The notes: a model not told the origin generated them from the sequence alone. A stretch of DNA of 6,667 bases from JBAXLO01 sp037134755 (GCA_037134755.1 JBAXLO010000239.1:1-6667); one strand, 5' to 3'. Positions 1-6,305 are shown, counted from the stretch's first letter. Made by a program: numbers and translations.

Positions 1-2
1 AA

Positions 3-104
3 ATGACTGTAAAAATTAATGAAATAGAAAAACGAATTTTGAGAAATACTGTAAATAAAAGGGATTTCAAAAATAATAATTTGAAAACGATTGATAATAA
101 ATGA
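3..104 (+). CDS. Possible C-terminal tail of an upstream gene (partial)
   Basis: One frame is open from the left edge to a TGA at 102-104. Read from the ATG at position 3 it gives 33 very polar residues, rich in Lys, Asn and Arg, ending LKTIDNK. The other two forward frames stop almost at once (TGA at 4-6, TAA at 17-19), so if a gene enters from the left on this strand, this is its frame. No domain is recognisable, and such composition also arises by chance in AT-rich DNA. It may be the end of a real gene or a spurious frame; the sequence to the left would decide. Confidence 0.2.
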   Translation: MTVKINEIEKRILRNTVNKRDFKNNNLKTIDNK

Positions 105-113
105 AAATAAGTG

Positions 114-143
114 TTGCATATTTCAAAATAAGTATTAATTTTG
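114..143 (+). promoter_or_regulatory. Bacteroidota-type promoter for the 183-1106 gene
   Basis: A TTG at 114-116 is followed after 19 bases by TAATTTTG at 136-143, a perfect match to the Bacteroidota -7 box TAnnTTTG. Transcription would start near 148-150, giving a leader of about 33 bases before the ATG at 183. The leader is almost pure A/T with an A-rich run just before the start codon and no strong Shine-Dalgarno sequence, as is usual in this phylum. Confidence 0.7.
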
Positions 144-182
144 CAGAAATGTTATTAAAAACAAATCAAAAAAAATAAAGAT

Positions 183-1106
183 ATGAGAGACGTAGATGCT
201 ATTTATATGGAAATGTTTAGAAGGCTTAGGCTTTTTGGAGTAACAAACACATTGACATTTACTCAATTTCTGAGTATAGTAGGATGTTTTGCTGACTATG
301 ATACATTGCTTACAGTTTATGAAGCACAATGCGATGAGTTGGAATTAAAGACTATAGGTACTACAGAAGATAAAGGCGCTATGCGTGAGACCTTGGAACT
401 AAGCATTGTTGGGATTGCAAGACCATTAGCAGGTTATTTTTTTGAAGCTAAGAATATGGAAGTTTATGAACAATTGAAATGCACACATGCAATGTTAACT
501 TCTATGCGTGCACCGGTATTAATAAGTTTTGCAACCAACTTATTAACTATTTGTGCAGCTAATCCACTTGCATTGCCAGCTAATAATATAACACCTGCTA
601 AAATAACAGCTTTAACTGCTGCAAATTTAGCTTTTAAAACTATTGGACCAGAACCACAAACGAATATAAAAAACAAAACTGGTAAAATAAAAGTTAAAAA
701 TGCTACTCGTAAAAAATTAGTTAGTCTTATAAGAATAAGAATGACTAATGCAATGTATGGTTTAACTGGTATAAATGATGCAATTTTAGCTGATTTCTTA
801 AATATCATTAAACTTGTGCATACAGGTATTAGACATACTAAAACGGGTGAAGCTACTGTTGTAAAATCATTTCAACTTTTATCATCAACTACTAACGCTG
901 CTATAAGTGATGGGATGATAAATGTGCCGGAGTTGGATATGACCATTAAATGTAGAAAAGATGGTTCGAGTGCTAATGCTGTTTTCCCAATAAAAACATT
1001 TACTATAAGTGCAATGGCTTTTGGGTATGAGGTTTATACTGGACAGGTAGTAATTACTGATGTTGATTATGAAATCATTACTATAATGATGGTACCTGTA
1101 AGTTAA
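183..1106 (+). CDS. Conserved-type hypothetical protein, helical with a beta-rich C-terminal domain
   Basis: This encodes 307 residues. I do not recognise a named family. There is no signal peptide or clear transmembrane segment, so the protein is probably cytoplasmic. Residues 1-235 look largely helical: amphipathic stretches at about 1-55 and 65-125, an Ala/Thr-rich stretch at 125-152, a Lys-rich basic segment at 163-186 and another helical stretch at 187-232. Residues 238-307 change character to short beta-like strands with a GYEVYTGQVVI segment. In layout they resemble the carboxypeptidase-regulatory-like or Ig-like C-terminal domain of other Bacteroidota proteins that begin with a helical bundle; that is an inference from pattern only. 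The ATG at 183 fits the promoter 40 bases upstream; a Met at residue 9 is a possible later start. The gene has its own promoter and terminator, so it is probably monocistronic. Coding is supported by the long uninterrupted frame and normal codon usage for AT-rich DNA. Confidence 0.8.
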   Translation: MRDVDAIYMEMFRRLRLFGVTNTLTFTQFLSIVGCFADYDTLLTVYEAQCDELELKTIGTTEDKGAMRETLELSIVGIARPLAGYFFEAKNMEVYEQLKCTHAMLTSMRAPVLISFATNLLTICAANPLALPANNITPAKITALTAANLAFKTIGPEPQTNIKNKTGKIKVKNATRKKLVSLIRIRMTNAMYGLTGINDAILADFLNIIKLVHTGIRHTKTGEATVVKSFQLLSSTTNAAISDGMINVPELDMTIKCRKDGSSANAVFPIKTFTISAMAFGYEVYTGQVVITDVDYEIITIMMVPVS

Positions 1107-1140
1107 TTACGAATTACGAAATTAACAATTAATAATTAAG
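1105..1140. repeat. Dispersed intergenic repeat, ATTACGAATTACG / TTAACAATTAATAATT type
   Basis: The repeat begins at the stop codon of the preceding gene. It holds two ATTACGAA words (1107-1120) and then ATTAACAATTAATAATT at 1121-1137. The latter 17 bases recur exactly at 6316-6332, and the ATTACGAATTACG part recurs at 6113-6136 and 6176-6191. Repeats of this kind are, from memory, common between genes in Bacteroidota. It has no coding content. Confidence 0.65.
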
Positions 1141-1145
1141 AATTT

Positions 1146-1184
1146 AAGGCTCTATCAATTGATTTTGGTAGAGCTTTTTGTTTT
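1146..1184 (+). terminator. Intrinsic terminator of the 183-1106 gene
   Basis: A ten-pair stem is formed by GCTCTATCAA (1149-1158) and TTGGTAGAGC (1165-1174), with one G-T pair and a six-base loop. It is extended at the base by A/T pairs and followed by a T-rich tract, TTTTTGTTTT (1175-1184). It lies 40 bases after the stop codon at 1104-1106. The A bases before the stem (1146-1147) could make it work on the minus strand as well, although no minus-strand gene is visible. Confidence 0.85.
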
Positions 1185-1195
1185 ACCCCACCCTG

Positions 1196-1239
1196 CCCTC
1201 CCCTGAAATGGGAGGGTAAAGGCAAGCAGCGGAGCTGCT
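1196..1239. repeat. Two adjacent GC-rich hairpins between genes
   Basis: CCCTCCC (1196-1202) pairs with GGGAGGG (1210-1216) around a seven-base loop. AGCAGC (1225-1230) then pairs with GCTGCT (1234-1239) around a GGA loop. The stretch is much richer in G and C than everything around it and has no T-tract after either stem, so it is not a normal terminator. It looks like a small palindromic intergenic element; the family is unknown. Confidence 0.5.
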
Positions 1240-1250
1240 ACATATGAAAT

Positions 1251-1277
1251 GGGACAATTGGGACTGTTGGGTCAATT
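1251..1277. repeat. Three degenerate tandem 9-mers
   Basis: GGGACAATT (1251-1259), GGGACTGTT (1260-1268) and GGGTCAATT (1269-1277) lie head to tail, sharing GGG and a T-T ending. The 9-bp period is the same as in the unrelated AAGTACTTG array at 6068-6171. No open frame of useful length covers it. Confidence 0.45.
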
Positions 1278-1382
1278 GAAATAAAGTAGACTTAGATTAG
1301 TAAATAAGGTTGAAATTACAATGTGTTTATTGTGCTGCTAAAATTTGTGATTTGGGATATGGTTTTTTGATTGAAAATATAT

Positions 1383-1400
1383 TTTCACAAATATGTGAAA
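1383..1400. promoter_or_regulatory. Palindrome upstream of the giant gene's promoter
   Basis: TTTCACA (1383-1389) and TGTGAAA (1394-1400) form a perfect inverted repeat around AATA. It ends 15 bases before the TTG element at 1416. An alternative outer stem, GTTTTTTGATT (1362-1372) with AATCAAAAAC (1399-1408) and one bulged T, overlaps it. The position would suit an activator or repressor site. The half-sites face the opposite way to a CRP site (TGTGA-N6-TCACA), so I do not assign a regulator. Confidence 0.35.
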
Positions 1401-1415
1401 TCAAAAACAATAATG

Positions 1416-1445
1416 TTGTATTGAAAGTAAATTTTATTACTTTTG
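1416..1445 (+). promoter_or_regulatory. Bacteroidota-type promoter for the giant FISUMP gene
   Basis: A TTG at 1416-1418, a 19-base spacer and TACTTTTG at 1438-1445 (perfect TAnnTTTG) reproduce the layout and spacing of the promoter at 114-143. Transcription would start near 1450-1452, giving a short A/T-rich leader of about 24 bases before the ATG at 1475. Confidence 0.75.
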
Positions 1446-1474
1446 TAGTTTATAAACAATAAAATAATTCCAAA

Positions 1475-4400
1475 ATGAAAAAACAAGTATTTAAATTAAC
1501 TCAAATAGCCTTAATACTGTTTGTATTTCAAATCATGATGCAAAAATTAATGGCACAAAACTATCTTATTAGTTTTGCAGGCACAGGAGCAGCGATAACT
1601 GTTGATAGTGTAAAAGTAATAAACCTTACACAAAATATTGCATTAACTTTAAATGGTAATGATGTATTACAATTGGGTGATGTTGGTATTAATGAATTAA
1701 GTTCAATTGATAATAGCTTACAAGTTTACCCCAATCCTATGCAAGGGCAAGCAGAAATGTTATTTTACACAAAACAATCAGGCAATACTAAATTAGTAAT
1801 CTTTGATATTGCAGGTAAAGAAGTATTGCAAGCCAATGATAATCTCTTACAAGGTATTCATAAATATAGTATAACAGGATTAAAGCAAGGAGTGTATTTT
1901 ATTAACATCGTTGGTGAGAATTATTTCTATACATCTAAATTGATTAGTTTAAGCTCTTCTCAAAGCAAAGCTATCTTAGAATATCTTAGTAATGTAAAGC
2001 AAGAAACTAAAATTAATAAAATTAAAAATCCAAACTCAACAATAAGTATGGCATATACTTCAGGTGATCGCTTGCTTTTTAAAGGTTTTTCGGGAAATTA
2101 TCGTACAATCGTTACTGATATACCCACTTCAAGCAAAACAATAACTTTTAGCTTTGTGTCATGCACTGATTGTGACAACAATAATTATGCTACCGTTCAA
2201 ATTGGCACTCAATTATGGATGGCAGAAAATCTCAAGACCACAAAGTATCGTAATTGCAATTCTATACCAAATGTAACAAATAATGCAACATGGATCAACC
2301 TTTCTACCGGAGCTTATTGTGACTATAACTATGTTCCTGACAGTAGTATGATTTATGGAAGATTATATAACTTTTATACAATTGAAGACTCGCGTAATCT
2401 TTGCCCAACAGGATGGCATGTGCCAAATGATGCCGAATGGATAACACTTACTACCTATCTGGGAGGAGAAAGCATTGCCGGAGGCAAACTAAAAGAAACC
2501 GGTTTAACTCATTGGTATAGCCCAAATACAGCTGCAACTAACGAAACAGGTTTTACTGCACTTCCAGGTGGTTATCGTAGCTTCAGTGATCAATATATAT
2601 TCACCAATGTTGACTACTCTGGCTATTTGTGGAGTTCTACCGGGTACGATACTCTTAACTCCTTGTATCGCTACATGTCATATAGTAACGGCATTGCATC
2701 CAGACAAATCTATAGTAAGAAAGCTGGCTTTTCTGTGCGTTGTTTAAATGGGGATTTTGCAACTATAAGTACAGCTAATGCAAGCGGAATCTCTGAATAT
2801 ACTGCAATAAGCGGTGGTAATATTACATTAGATGGTGGTTTGCAAATTACAGCCCGTGGAGTTTGCTGGGCTACTTTGCACAATCCAACACTTGCCGATA
2901 GTCATAGTTCGGAAAGTTTGGGCATAGGAAGTTTCACAAGTAATCTTACCGGGCTTATAAATAATACGGTTTATTATGTTAGAGCTTATGCAACTAATAG
3001 TGCGGGTACAGCTTATGGGAATGAAGTAAGTTTTACAACTTTACCTCCACCTGTTTATGATATTGATGGTAATGCTTATGATACTGTTAATATCGGCATA
3101 CAAATTTGGTTAAAAGAAAACTTAAAAGTAACTCACTATCGTAATGGTGATATTTTACCAAATATAATTGATAGTGCAACATGGGGGTTACTTACAACAG
3201 GGGCATATTGCAACTATAATAACGACACAGTCAATAGTAAAATTTATGGCAATTTATACAATTTTTATTCTGTAGCTGATGAACGTTATCTTTGTCCAAT
3301 AGGATGGCACGTTCCAAGTGATGCTGAATGGACAAATCTTACAGCCTATTTGGGTGGTGAGAGTATTGCCGGAGGTAAACTAAAAGAAACAGGAACTACA
3401 CATTGGCAAAGCCCAAACACAGGAGCAACTAATGAAACAGGTTTTACAGCACTTCCTGCCGGTTTCCGTCTTATAGATGGAACATTCAATGATGTTGGTA
3501 TCAACGGCTATTGGTGGAGTTCATTCGACTACAATTCAATAAATGCATGGGACAGGTATATAAACTACAATAACAGTAACACATACAGAAACTACAATTA
3601 TAATCAAGATGGTTTTTCTATACGTTGTTTAAGTGGTGATTTTGCAACTGTAAGTACTGATAATGTAAGCGGAATCGCTGAACATACTGCAATAAGCGGA
3701 GGTAACTTAACATCTGATGGTGGTTTGCAAGTTACAGCTCGAGGAGTTTGTTGGAGTACTTCACACAATCCAACTTATGCAAATAGTCATACTACTGATA
3801 ATTCCGGTACAGGAAGTTTTACAAGTAATCTTACCGGACTAACAAAGAATACTACTTATTATATTAGAGCTTATGCAATAAATATTGCCGGTATATCTTA
3901 TGGTAATGAAATTAGTTTTACAACATTATATCCTGTATATGATATTGATAGTAATGGATATGACACTGTTCATATCAATACACAAGTTTGGTTGAAAGAA
4001 AACTTAAAAGTAACTCACTATAACAACGGTAATGCAATACCTAATGTAACAGATGCTACATCTTGGATGGGACTAACTACCGGAGCGTATTGCAACTATA
4101 ATAACGACACTAACAACGTTTCAACTTATGGAAGATTATATAACTTCTACACAGTTGTTGACTCTCGTAATTTATGTCCTACAGGCTGGCGTACACCTAG
4201 TGCTAATGAATGGACAACACTCACAAACTATTTGGGAGGGGACAGTATAGCCGGTAACAAATTAAAAGAAACAGGTACAGCACATTGGGCAGGCGCAAAT
4301 ACAGAAGCAACAAACGAAGTGGGTTTTACAGCTTTGCCAAGTGGTCTTCGAAATGATGATGGCACATTCGAGAATGTTAATCAAACTACAGTTTGGTGGA

Positions 4401-5905
4401 GTTCAACTTCTGTATATTTAGGTGGTATCTTTAAAGTAGTTGTATATTACGATGGTAGTACTGCAGGTTATATCACAAACACTAAGCAAGGAGGTTTTTC
4501 TGTTCGTTGTATTATTTCATCCGATTTGTTACCAACATTAAGTACTTCTTCAGTTGATTCAATTAACGAACATACTGCAATAAGTGGTGGGAATGTAATA
4601 AATGATGGTGGGAGTCCAGTCATTGCCCATGGAGTATGCTGGAGTACTAATTATCCAACTATTAATGATAGCCATACTTCGGATAGTTCAGGAATAGGGA
4701 ATTTTACAAGTAAATTAACGGGACTTGCAGCTGGTACAACATATACAGTTAGAGCTTATGCTACTAATAGTGCAGGAACAGCTTATGGAGATGCAATGAT
4801 TTTTACAACATTATCAGCACCTATTTATGATATTGATGGAAATGGATACGATACAATTATAATAGGAACTCAAACCTGGTTGAAAGAAAACTTAAAAGTA
4901 ACCCACTACCGTAATGGTGACAGTATCTTACCTAATATTACTAACAATACATATGGAAAATATTATGATTATAATAATTCATCGGATAGTAGTATTACTT
5001 ATGGTAAACTTTACAATTTTAATGCTGTTGAAGACCAGCGTAATCTATGCCCTACAGGTTGGCATGTGCCTAGTGATACAGAATGGACAGTACTTACAAA
5101 TTATCTGGGTGGTGCCAGTATAGCAGGAGGTAAATTAAAAGAAACCGGTACAACACATTGGATTAGCCCCAATATTGGAGCAACAAACGAAACGGGTTTT
5201 ACAGCCCTTCCTGGTGGTTTCCTTTATTTCGTCCAATACTCTACATCCTCATCATTCGTCTACAATGGTCACTATGGAGTTTGGTGGAGTTCTTCGATAG
5301 ACACTACAAACTTACTAACTTATGCATGGTGCCGGAGTATTTATAATAATGGTAGCGGTATAACAAGGGATTCCGTGGATCAGGAATTTGGGTTATCTGT
5401 TCGTTGTCTTAAAGATTCACAACTAAGTCTTACAATAGGACAAATTTATCAAGGTGGTAAAATTGCATACATTCTTCAACCAGGAGATCTAGGTTATGAT
5501 GCTAATATACTACATGGATTAATAGCTGCTCCAAGTGATCAAAGTACATGGATACAATGGGATGATGGAAGTTATACAAATACGGGTGCATCTGATACTG
5601 TTATAGGTACAGGGAAGGCTAATACAAACAAAATAATTAACAGTCAAGGGCCAGGTAATTATGCTGCTATCTTGTGTTCTACTTTATATTTAAATGACTA
5701 TAGTGATTGGTATTTGCCAAGTAAAGATGAACTGAATAAGCTTTATATTAACAGAGCTTCAATCGGAGGTTTTATCAATACCGCATATTGGAGTTCTAGT
5801 GAATATAATACAGCAGGTGCATGGTATCAGAATTTTACTGATGGTTCTCAAAGCAAAGACACAAAGGAAGATCATCTTTATATTAGAGCTGTTAGGAGTT
5901 TTTAA
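1475..5905 (+). CDS. Exported modular FISUMP-repeat protein with an N-terminal T9SS-like domain
   Basis: The 1476-residue product is probably a cell-surface or secreted protein; its function is unknown and adhesion is a guess. Order of parts: signal peptide 1 to about 28, with a hydrophobic core and a likely cut after MAQ (no lipobox Cys); a short beta-rich segment 29-70; a T9SS type A sorting-domain-like module about 75-160 with YPNP at 85-88, VIFDIAGKEV at 108-117 and LKQGVYFINI at 136-145; linker to 230; FISUMP domains at about 233-426, 527-721, 821-1012 and 1117-1312; fibronectin III-like linkers at 427-523, 722-818 and 1018-1113; and a DUF1566/Lcl_C-like domain 1314-1476 with DWYLPSKDEL, YWSSSE and a terminal RAVRSF. 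The FISUMP copies share WLKENLKVTHY, LCPTGWHVPS, GGKLKETGT, NETGFTALP, WWSS and FSVRCL. Two points are odd. The sorting domain lies near the N-terminus although T9SS signals are normally C-terminal, and the protein ends in a DUF1566-type domain. The ATG at 1475 is fixed by the signal peptide and the promoter. Confidence 0.93.
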   Translation: MKKQVFKLTQIALILFVFQIMMQKLMAQNYLISFAGTGAAITVDSVKVINLTQNIALTLNGNDVLQLGDVGINELSSIDNSLQVYPNPMQGQAEMLFYTKQSGNTKLVIFDIAGKEVLQANDNLLQGIHKYSITGLKQGVYFINIVGENYFYTSKLISLSSSQSKAILEYLSNVKQETKINKIKNPNSTISMAYTSGDRLLFKGFSGNYRTIVTDIPTSSKTITFSFVSCTDCDNNNYATVQIGTQLWMAENLKTTKYRNCNSIPNVTNNATWINLSTGAYCDYNYVPDSSMIYGRLYNFYTIEDSRNLCPTGWHVPNDAEWITLTTYLGGESIAGGKLKETGLTHWYSPNTAATNETGFTALPGGYRSFSDQYIFTNVDYSGYLWSSTGYDTLNSLYRYMSYSNGIASRQIYSKKAGFSVRCLNGDFATISTANASGISEYTAISGGNITLDGGLQITARGVCWATLHNPTLADSHSSESLGIGSFTSNLTGLINNTVYYVRAYATNSAGTAYGNEVSFTTLPPPVYDIDGNAYDTVNIGIQIWLKENLKVTHYRNGDILPNIIDSATWGLLTTGAYCNYNNDTVNSKIYGNLYNFYSVADERYLCPIGWHVPSDAEWTNLTAYLGGESIAGGKLKETGTTHWQSPNTGATNETGFTALPAGFRLIDGTFNDVGINGYWWSSFDYNSINAWDRYINYNNSNTYRNYNYNQDGFSIRCLSGDFATVSTDNVSGIAEHTAISGGNLTSDGGLQVTARGVCWSTSHNPTYANSHTTDNSGTGSFTSNLTGLTKNTTYYIRAYAINIAGISYGNEISFTTLYPVYDIDSNGYDTVHINTQVWLKENLKVTHYNNGNAIPNVTDATSWMGLTTGAYCNYNNDTNNVSTYGRLYNFYTVVDSRNLCPTGWRTPSANEWTTLTNYLGGDSIAGNKLKETGTAHWAGANTEATNEVGFTALPSGLRNDDGTFENVNQTTVWWSSTSVYLGGIFKVVVYYDGSTAGYITNTKQGGFSVRCIISSDLLPTLSTSSVDSINEHTAISGGNVINDGGSPVIAHGVCWSTNYPTINDSHTSDSSGIGNFTSKLTGLAAGTTYTVRAYATNSAGTAYGDAMIFTTLSAPIYDIDGNGYDTIIIGTQTWLKENLKVTHYRNGDSILPNITNNTYGKYYDYNNSSDSSITYGKLYNFNAVEDQRNLCPTGWHVPSDTEWTVLTNYLGGASIAGGKLKETGTTHWISPNIGATNETGFTALPGGFLYFVQYSTSSSFVYNGHYGVWWSSSIDTTNLLTYAWCRSIYNNGSGITRDSVDQEFGLSVRCLKDSQLSLTIGQIYQGGKIAYILQPGDLGYDANILHGLIAAPSDQSTWIQWDDGSYTNTGASDTVIGTGKANTNKIINSQGPGNYAAILCSTLYLNDYSDWYLPSKDELNKLYINRASIGGFINTAYWSSSEYNTAGAWYQNFTDGSQSKDTKEDHLYIRAVRSF
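1697..1951 (+). other. T9SS type A sorting-domain-like module, internal
   Basis: Residues 75-159 of the giant protein show the usual sequence of a Por secretion-system C-terminal domain. A YPNP motif follows a short variable lead (codons 1727-1738). Next come an LVIFDIAGKEV strand pair, a GIHKYSITGLKQGVYFINI hairpin, and a final strand ending in SKLISL. In known T9SS cargo this domain is the last 70-100 residues, is recognised for export and is then cut off by the sortase PorU. Here more than 1300 residues follow it, so either it is not used as an export signal or it serves as an ordinary beta-sandwich module. Confidence 0.8.
2171..5410 (+). repeat. Four-copy FISUMP array with fibronectin III-like spacers
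   Basis: The coding sequence is a tandem array with a unit of about 294-297 codons (about 890 bp). FISUMP copies lie at about 2171-2752, 3053-3637, 3935-4510 and 4823-5410. The spacers at 2753-3043, 3638-3928 and 4526-4813 each carry HTAISGGN or YTAISGGN, a GVCW motif and a YVRAYATNSAGTAYG-like end. The ENLK motif sits at residues 251, 548, 842 and 1138. DNA identity is patchy: words such as GAAAACTTAAAAGTAAC are shared by copies 2-4, while many third positions differ. This fits old duplications kept by selection on the protein. Confidence 0.88.
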
Positions 5906-5961
5906 TATCCTTATAGTTCTTATCGGTGCTTTTTTTATTCAATTAAGATTTGTTGTATTTA

Positions 5962-6063
5962 TATAATGCGACAATTAATACTTCCGCTTTCGCGAATGGT
6001 GTTTATATCATAAAGCTTGATAATGGAAAAGTGTTTGAGTTTAAGAAGATAGTGAAGGAATAG
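5962..6063 (+). pseudogene. Orphan remnant of a T9SS type A sorting domain
   Basis: The frame ending at TAG 6061-6063 reads YNATINTSAFANGVYIIKLD and then NGKVFEFKKIVKE, which is the typical last third of a Bacteroidota T9SS C-terminal sorting domain (ANGVYIIKL hairpin, then a lysine-rich final strand). The frame is closed upstream by a TAA at 5944-5946, and no ATG precedes the conserved part. The earlier YPNP and VYD/GK portions are absent in all three forward frames. It is not in the frame of the giant gene (stop at 5903-5905). It is best read as the 3' end of a lost or displaced secreted-protein gene. Confidence 0.7.
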
Positions 6064-6067
6064 AAGA

Positions 6068-6193
6068 AAGTACTTGAAGTACTTGAAATACTTAAAGTAC
6101 TTGAAGTTGAAAACAATTACGAGTTACGAATTACGGAAGAGTACTTAAAGTGCCTAAAGTACTTGAAGTTGTAAGACAATTACGAATTACGGA
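6068..6193. repeat. Duplicated composite repeat: AAGTACTTG 9-mers plus ATTACGAATTACGG
   Basis: Block A holds four 9-mers (6068-6076, 6077-6085, 6086-6094, 6095-6103; consensus AAGTACTTG, the third copy AAATACTTA), then AAGTTG (6104-6109) and ACAATTACGAGTTACG followed by AATTACGG (6113-6136). Block B repeats the same order: three 9-mers (6139-6147, 6148-6156, 6157-6165), AAGTTG (6166-6171), then ACAATTACGAATTACGG (6176-6192). Each perfect 9-mer carries the palindrome AAGTACTT. No open frame or terminator is visible in it. Confidence 0.8.
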
Positions 6194-6196
6194 AAC

Positions 6197-6214
6197 GCTT
6201 CGACTCCGCTCAGC
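6197..6214. repeat. GC-rich word GCTTCGACTCCGCTCAGC
   Basis: This G+C-rich word follows block B of the composite repeat directly and stands out from the AT-rich surroundings. From memory, words very close to it occur many times between genes in Bacteroidota genomes, but only one copy lies in this window. I therefore list it as a probable dispersed repeat only. Confidence 0.35.
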
Positions 6215-6228
6215 GACCGCATCTTATA

Positions 6229-6254
6229 CCTGTCAGGATGGGAAACCTGACAGG
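6229..6254. repeat. Perfect 9-bp inverted repeat CCTGTCAGG / CCTGACAGG
   Basis: CCTGTCAGG (6229-6237) and CCTGACAGG (6246-6254) are perfect reverse complements around the eight-base loop ATGGGAAA. The sequence after the stem is AAATTAATTG, so there is no T-tract and it is unlikely to be an intrinsic terminator. CCTGTCAGG hairpins are, from memory, a recurring intergenic element in Bacteroidota. A regulator site or a REP-like element are the main alternatives. Confidence 0.65.
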
Positions 6255-6305
6255 AAATTAATTGCACATTCGTTTCTTCATTTATATTTAAACCCGAGCT
6301 TAAAA

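Noticed and set aside
135..329. Minus-strand frame of 64 codons across the start of the first gene
   Set aside because: It overlaps the promoter and first codons of the 183-1106 gene, is rich in Lys, Ser, Phe and Ile as AT-rich noise would be, and has no recognisable domain.
464..808. Minus-strand frame of 114 codons opposite the first gene
   Set aside because: It lies wholly inside the well-supported 183-1106 gene, has a biased hydrophobic composition expected from the complement of that gene, and has no promoter or domain.
1383..1400. CRP/FNR-type binding site
   Set aside because: The half-sites are TCACA then TGTGA, the reverse of the CRP order, and the spacing is four bases, so only an unassigned palindrome is claimed.
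4914..5123. Plus-strand frame of 69 codons inside the giant gene
   Set aside because: It is an out-of-frame reading of the fourth FISUMP copy, with an Ile/Met-rich product from AT-rich codons and no start signal.
5894..5936. Possible terminator after the giant gene (T-tract at 5930-5936)
   Set aside because: A run of T is present, but I could find only weak stems (AGGA with TCCT, or three-pair stems) before it, too little to call a hairpin terminator.
6068..6171. CRISPR array
   Set aside because: The 9-mers are directly adjacent with no unique spacers and are far too short to be CRISPR repeats; no cas gene is present.
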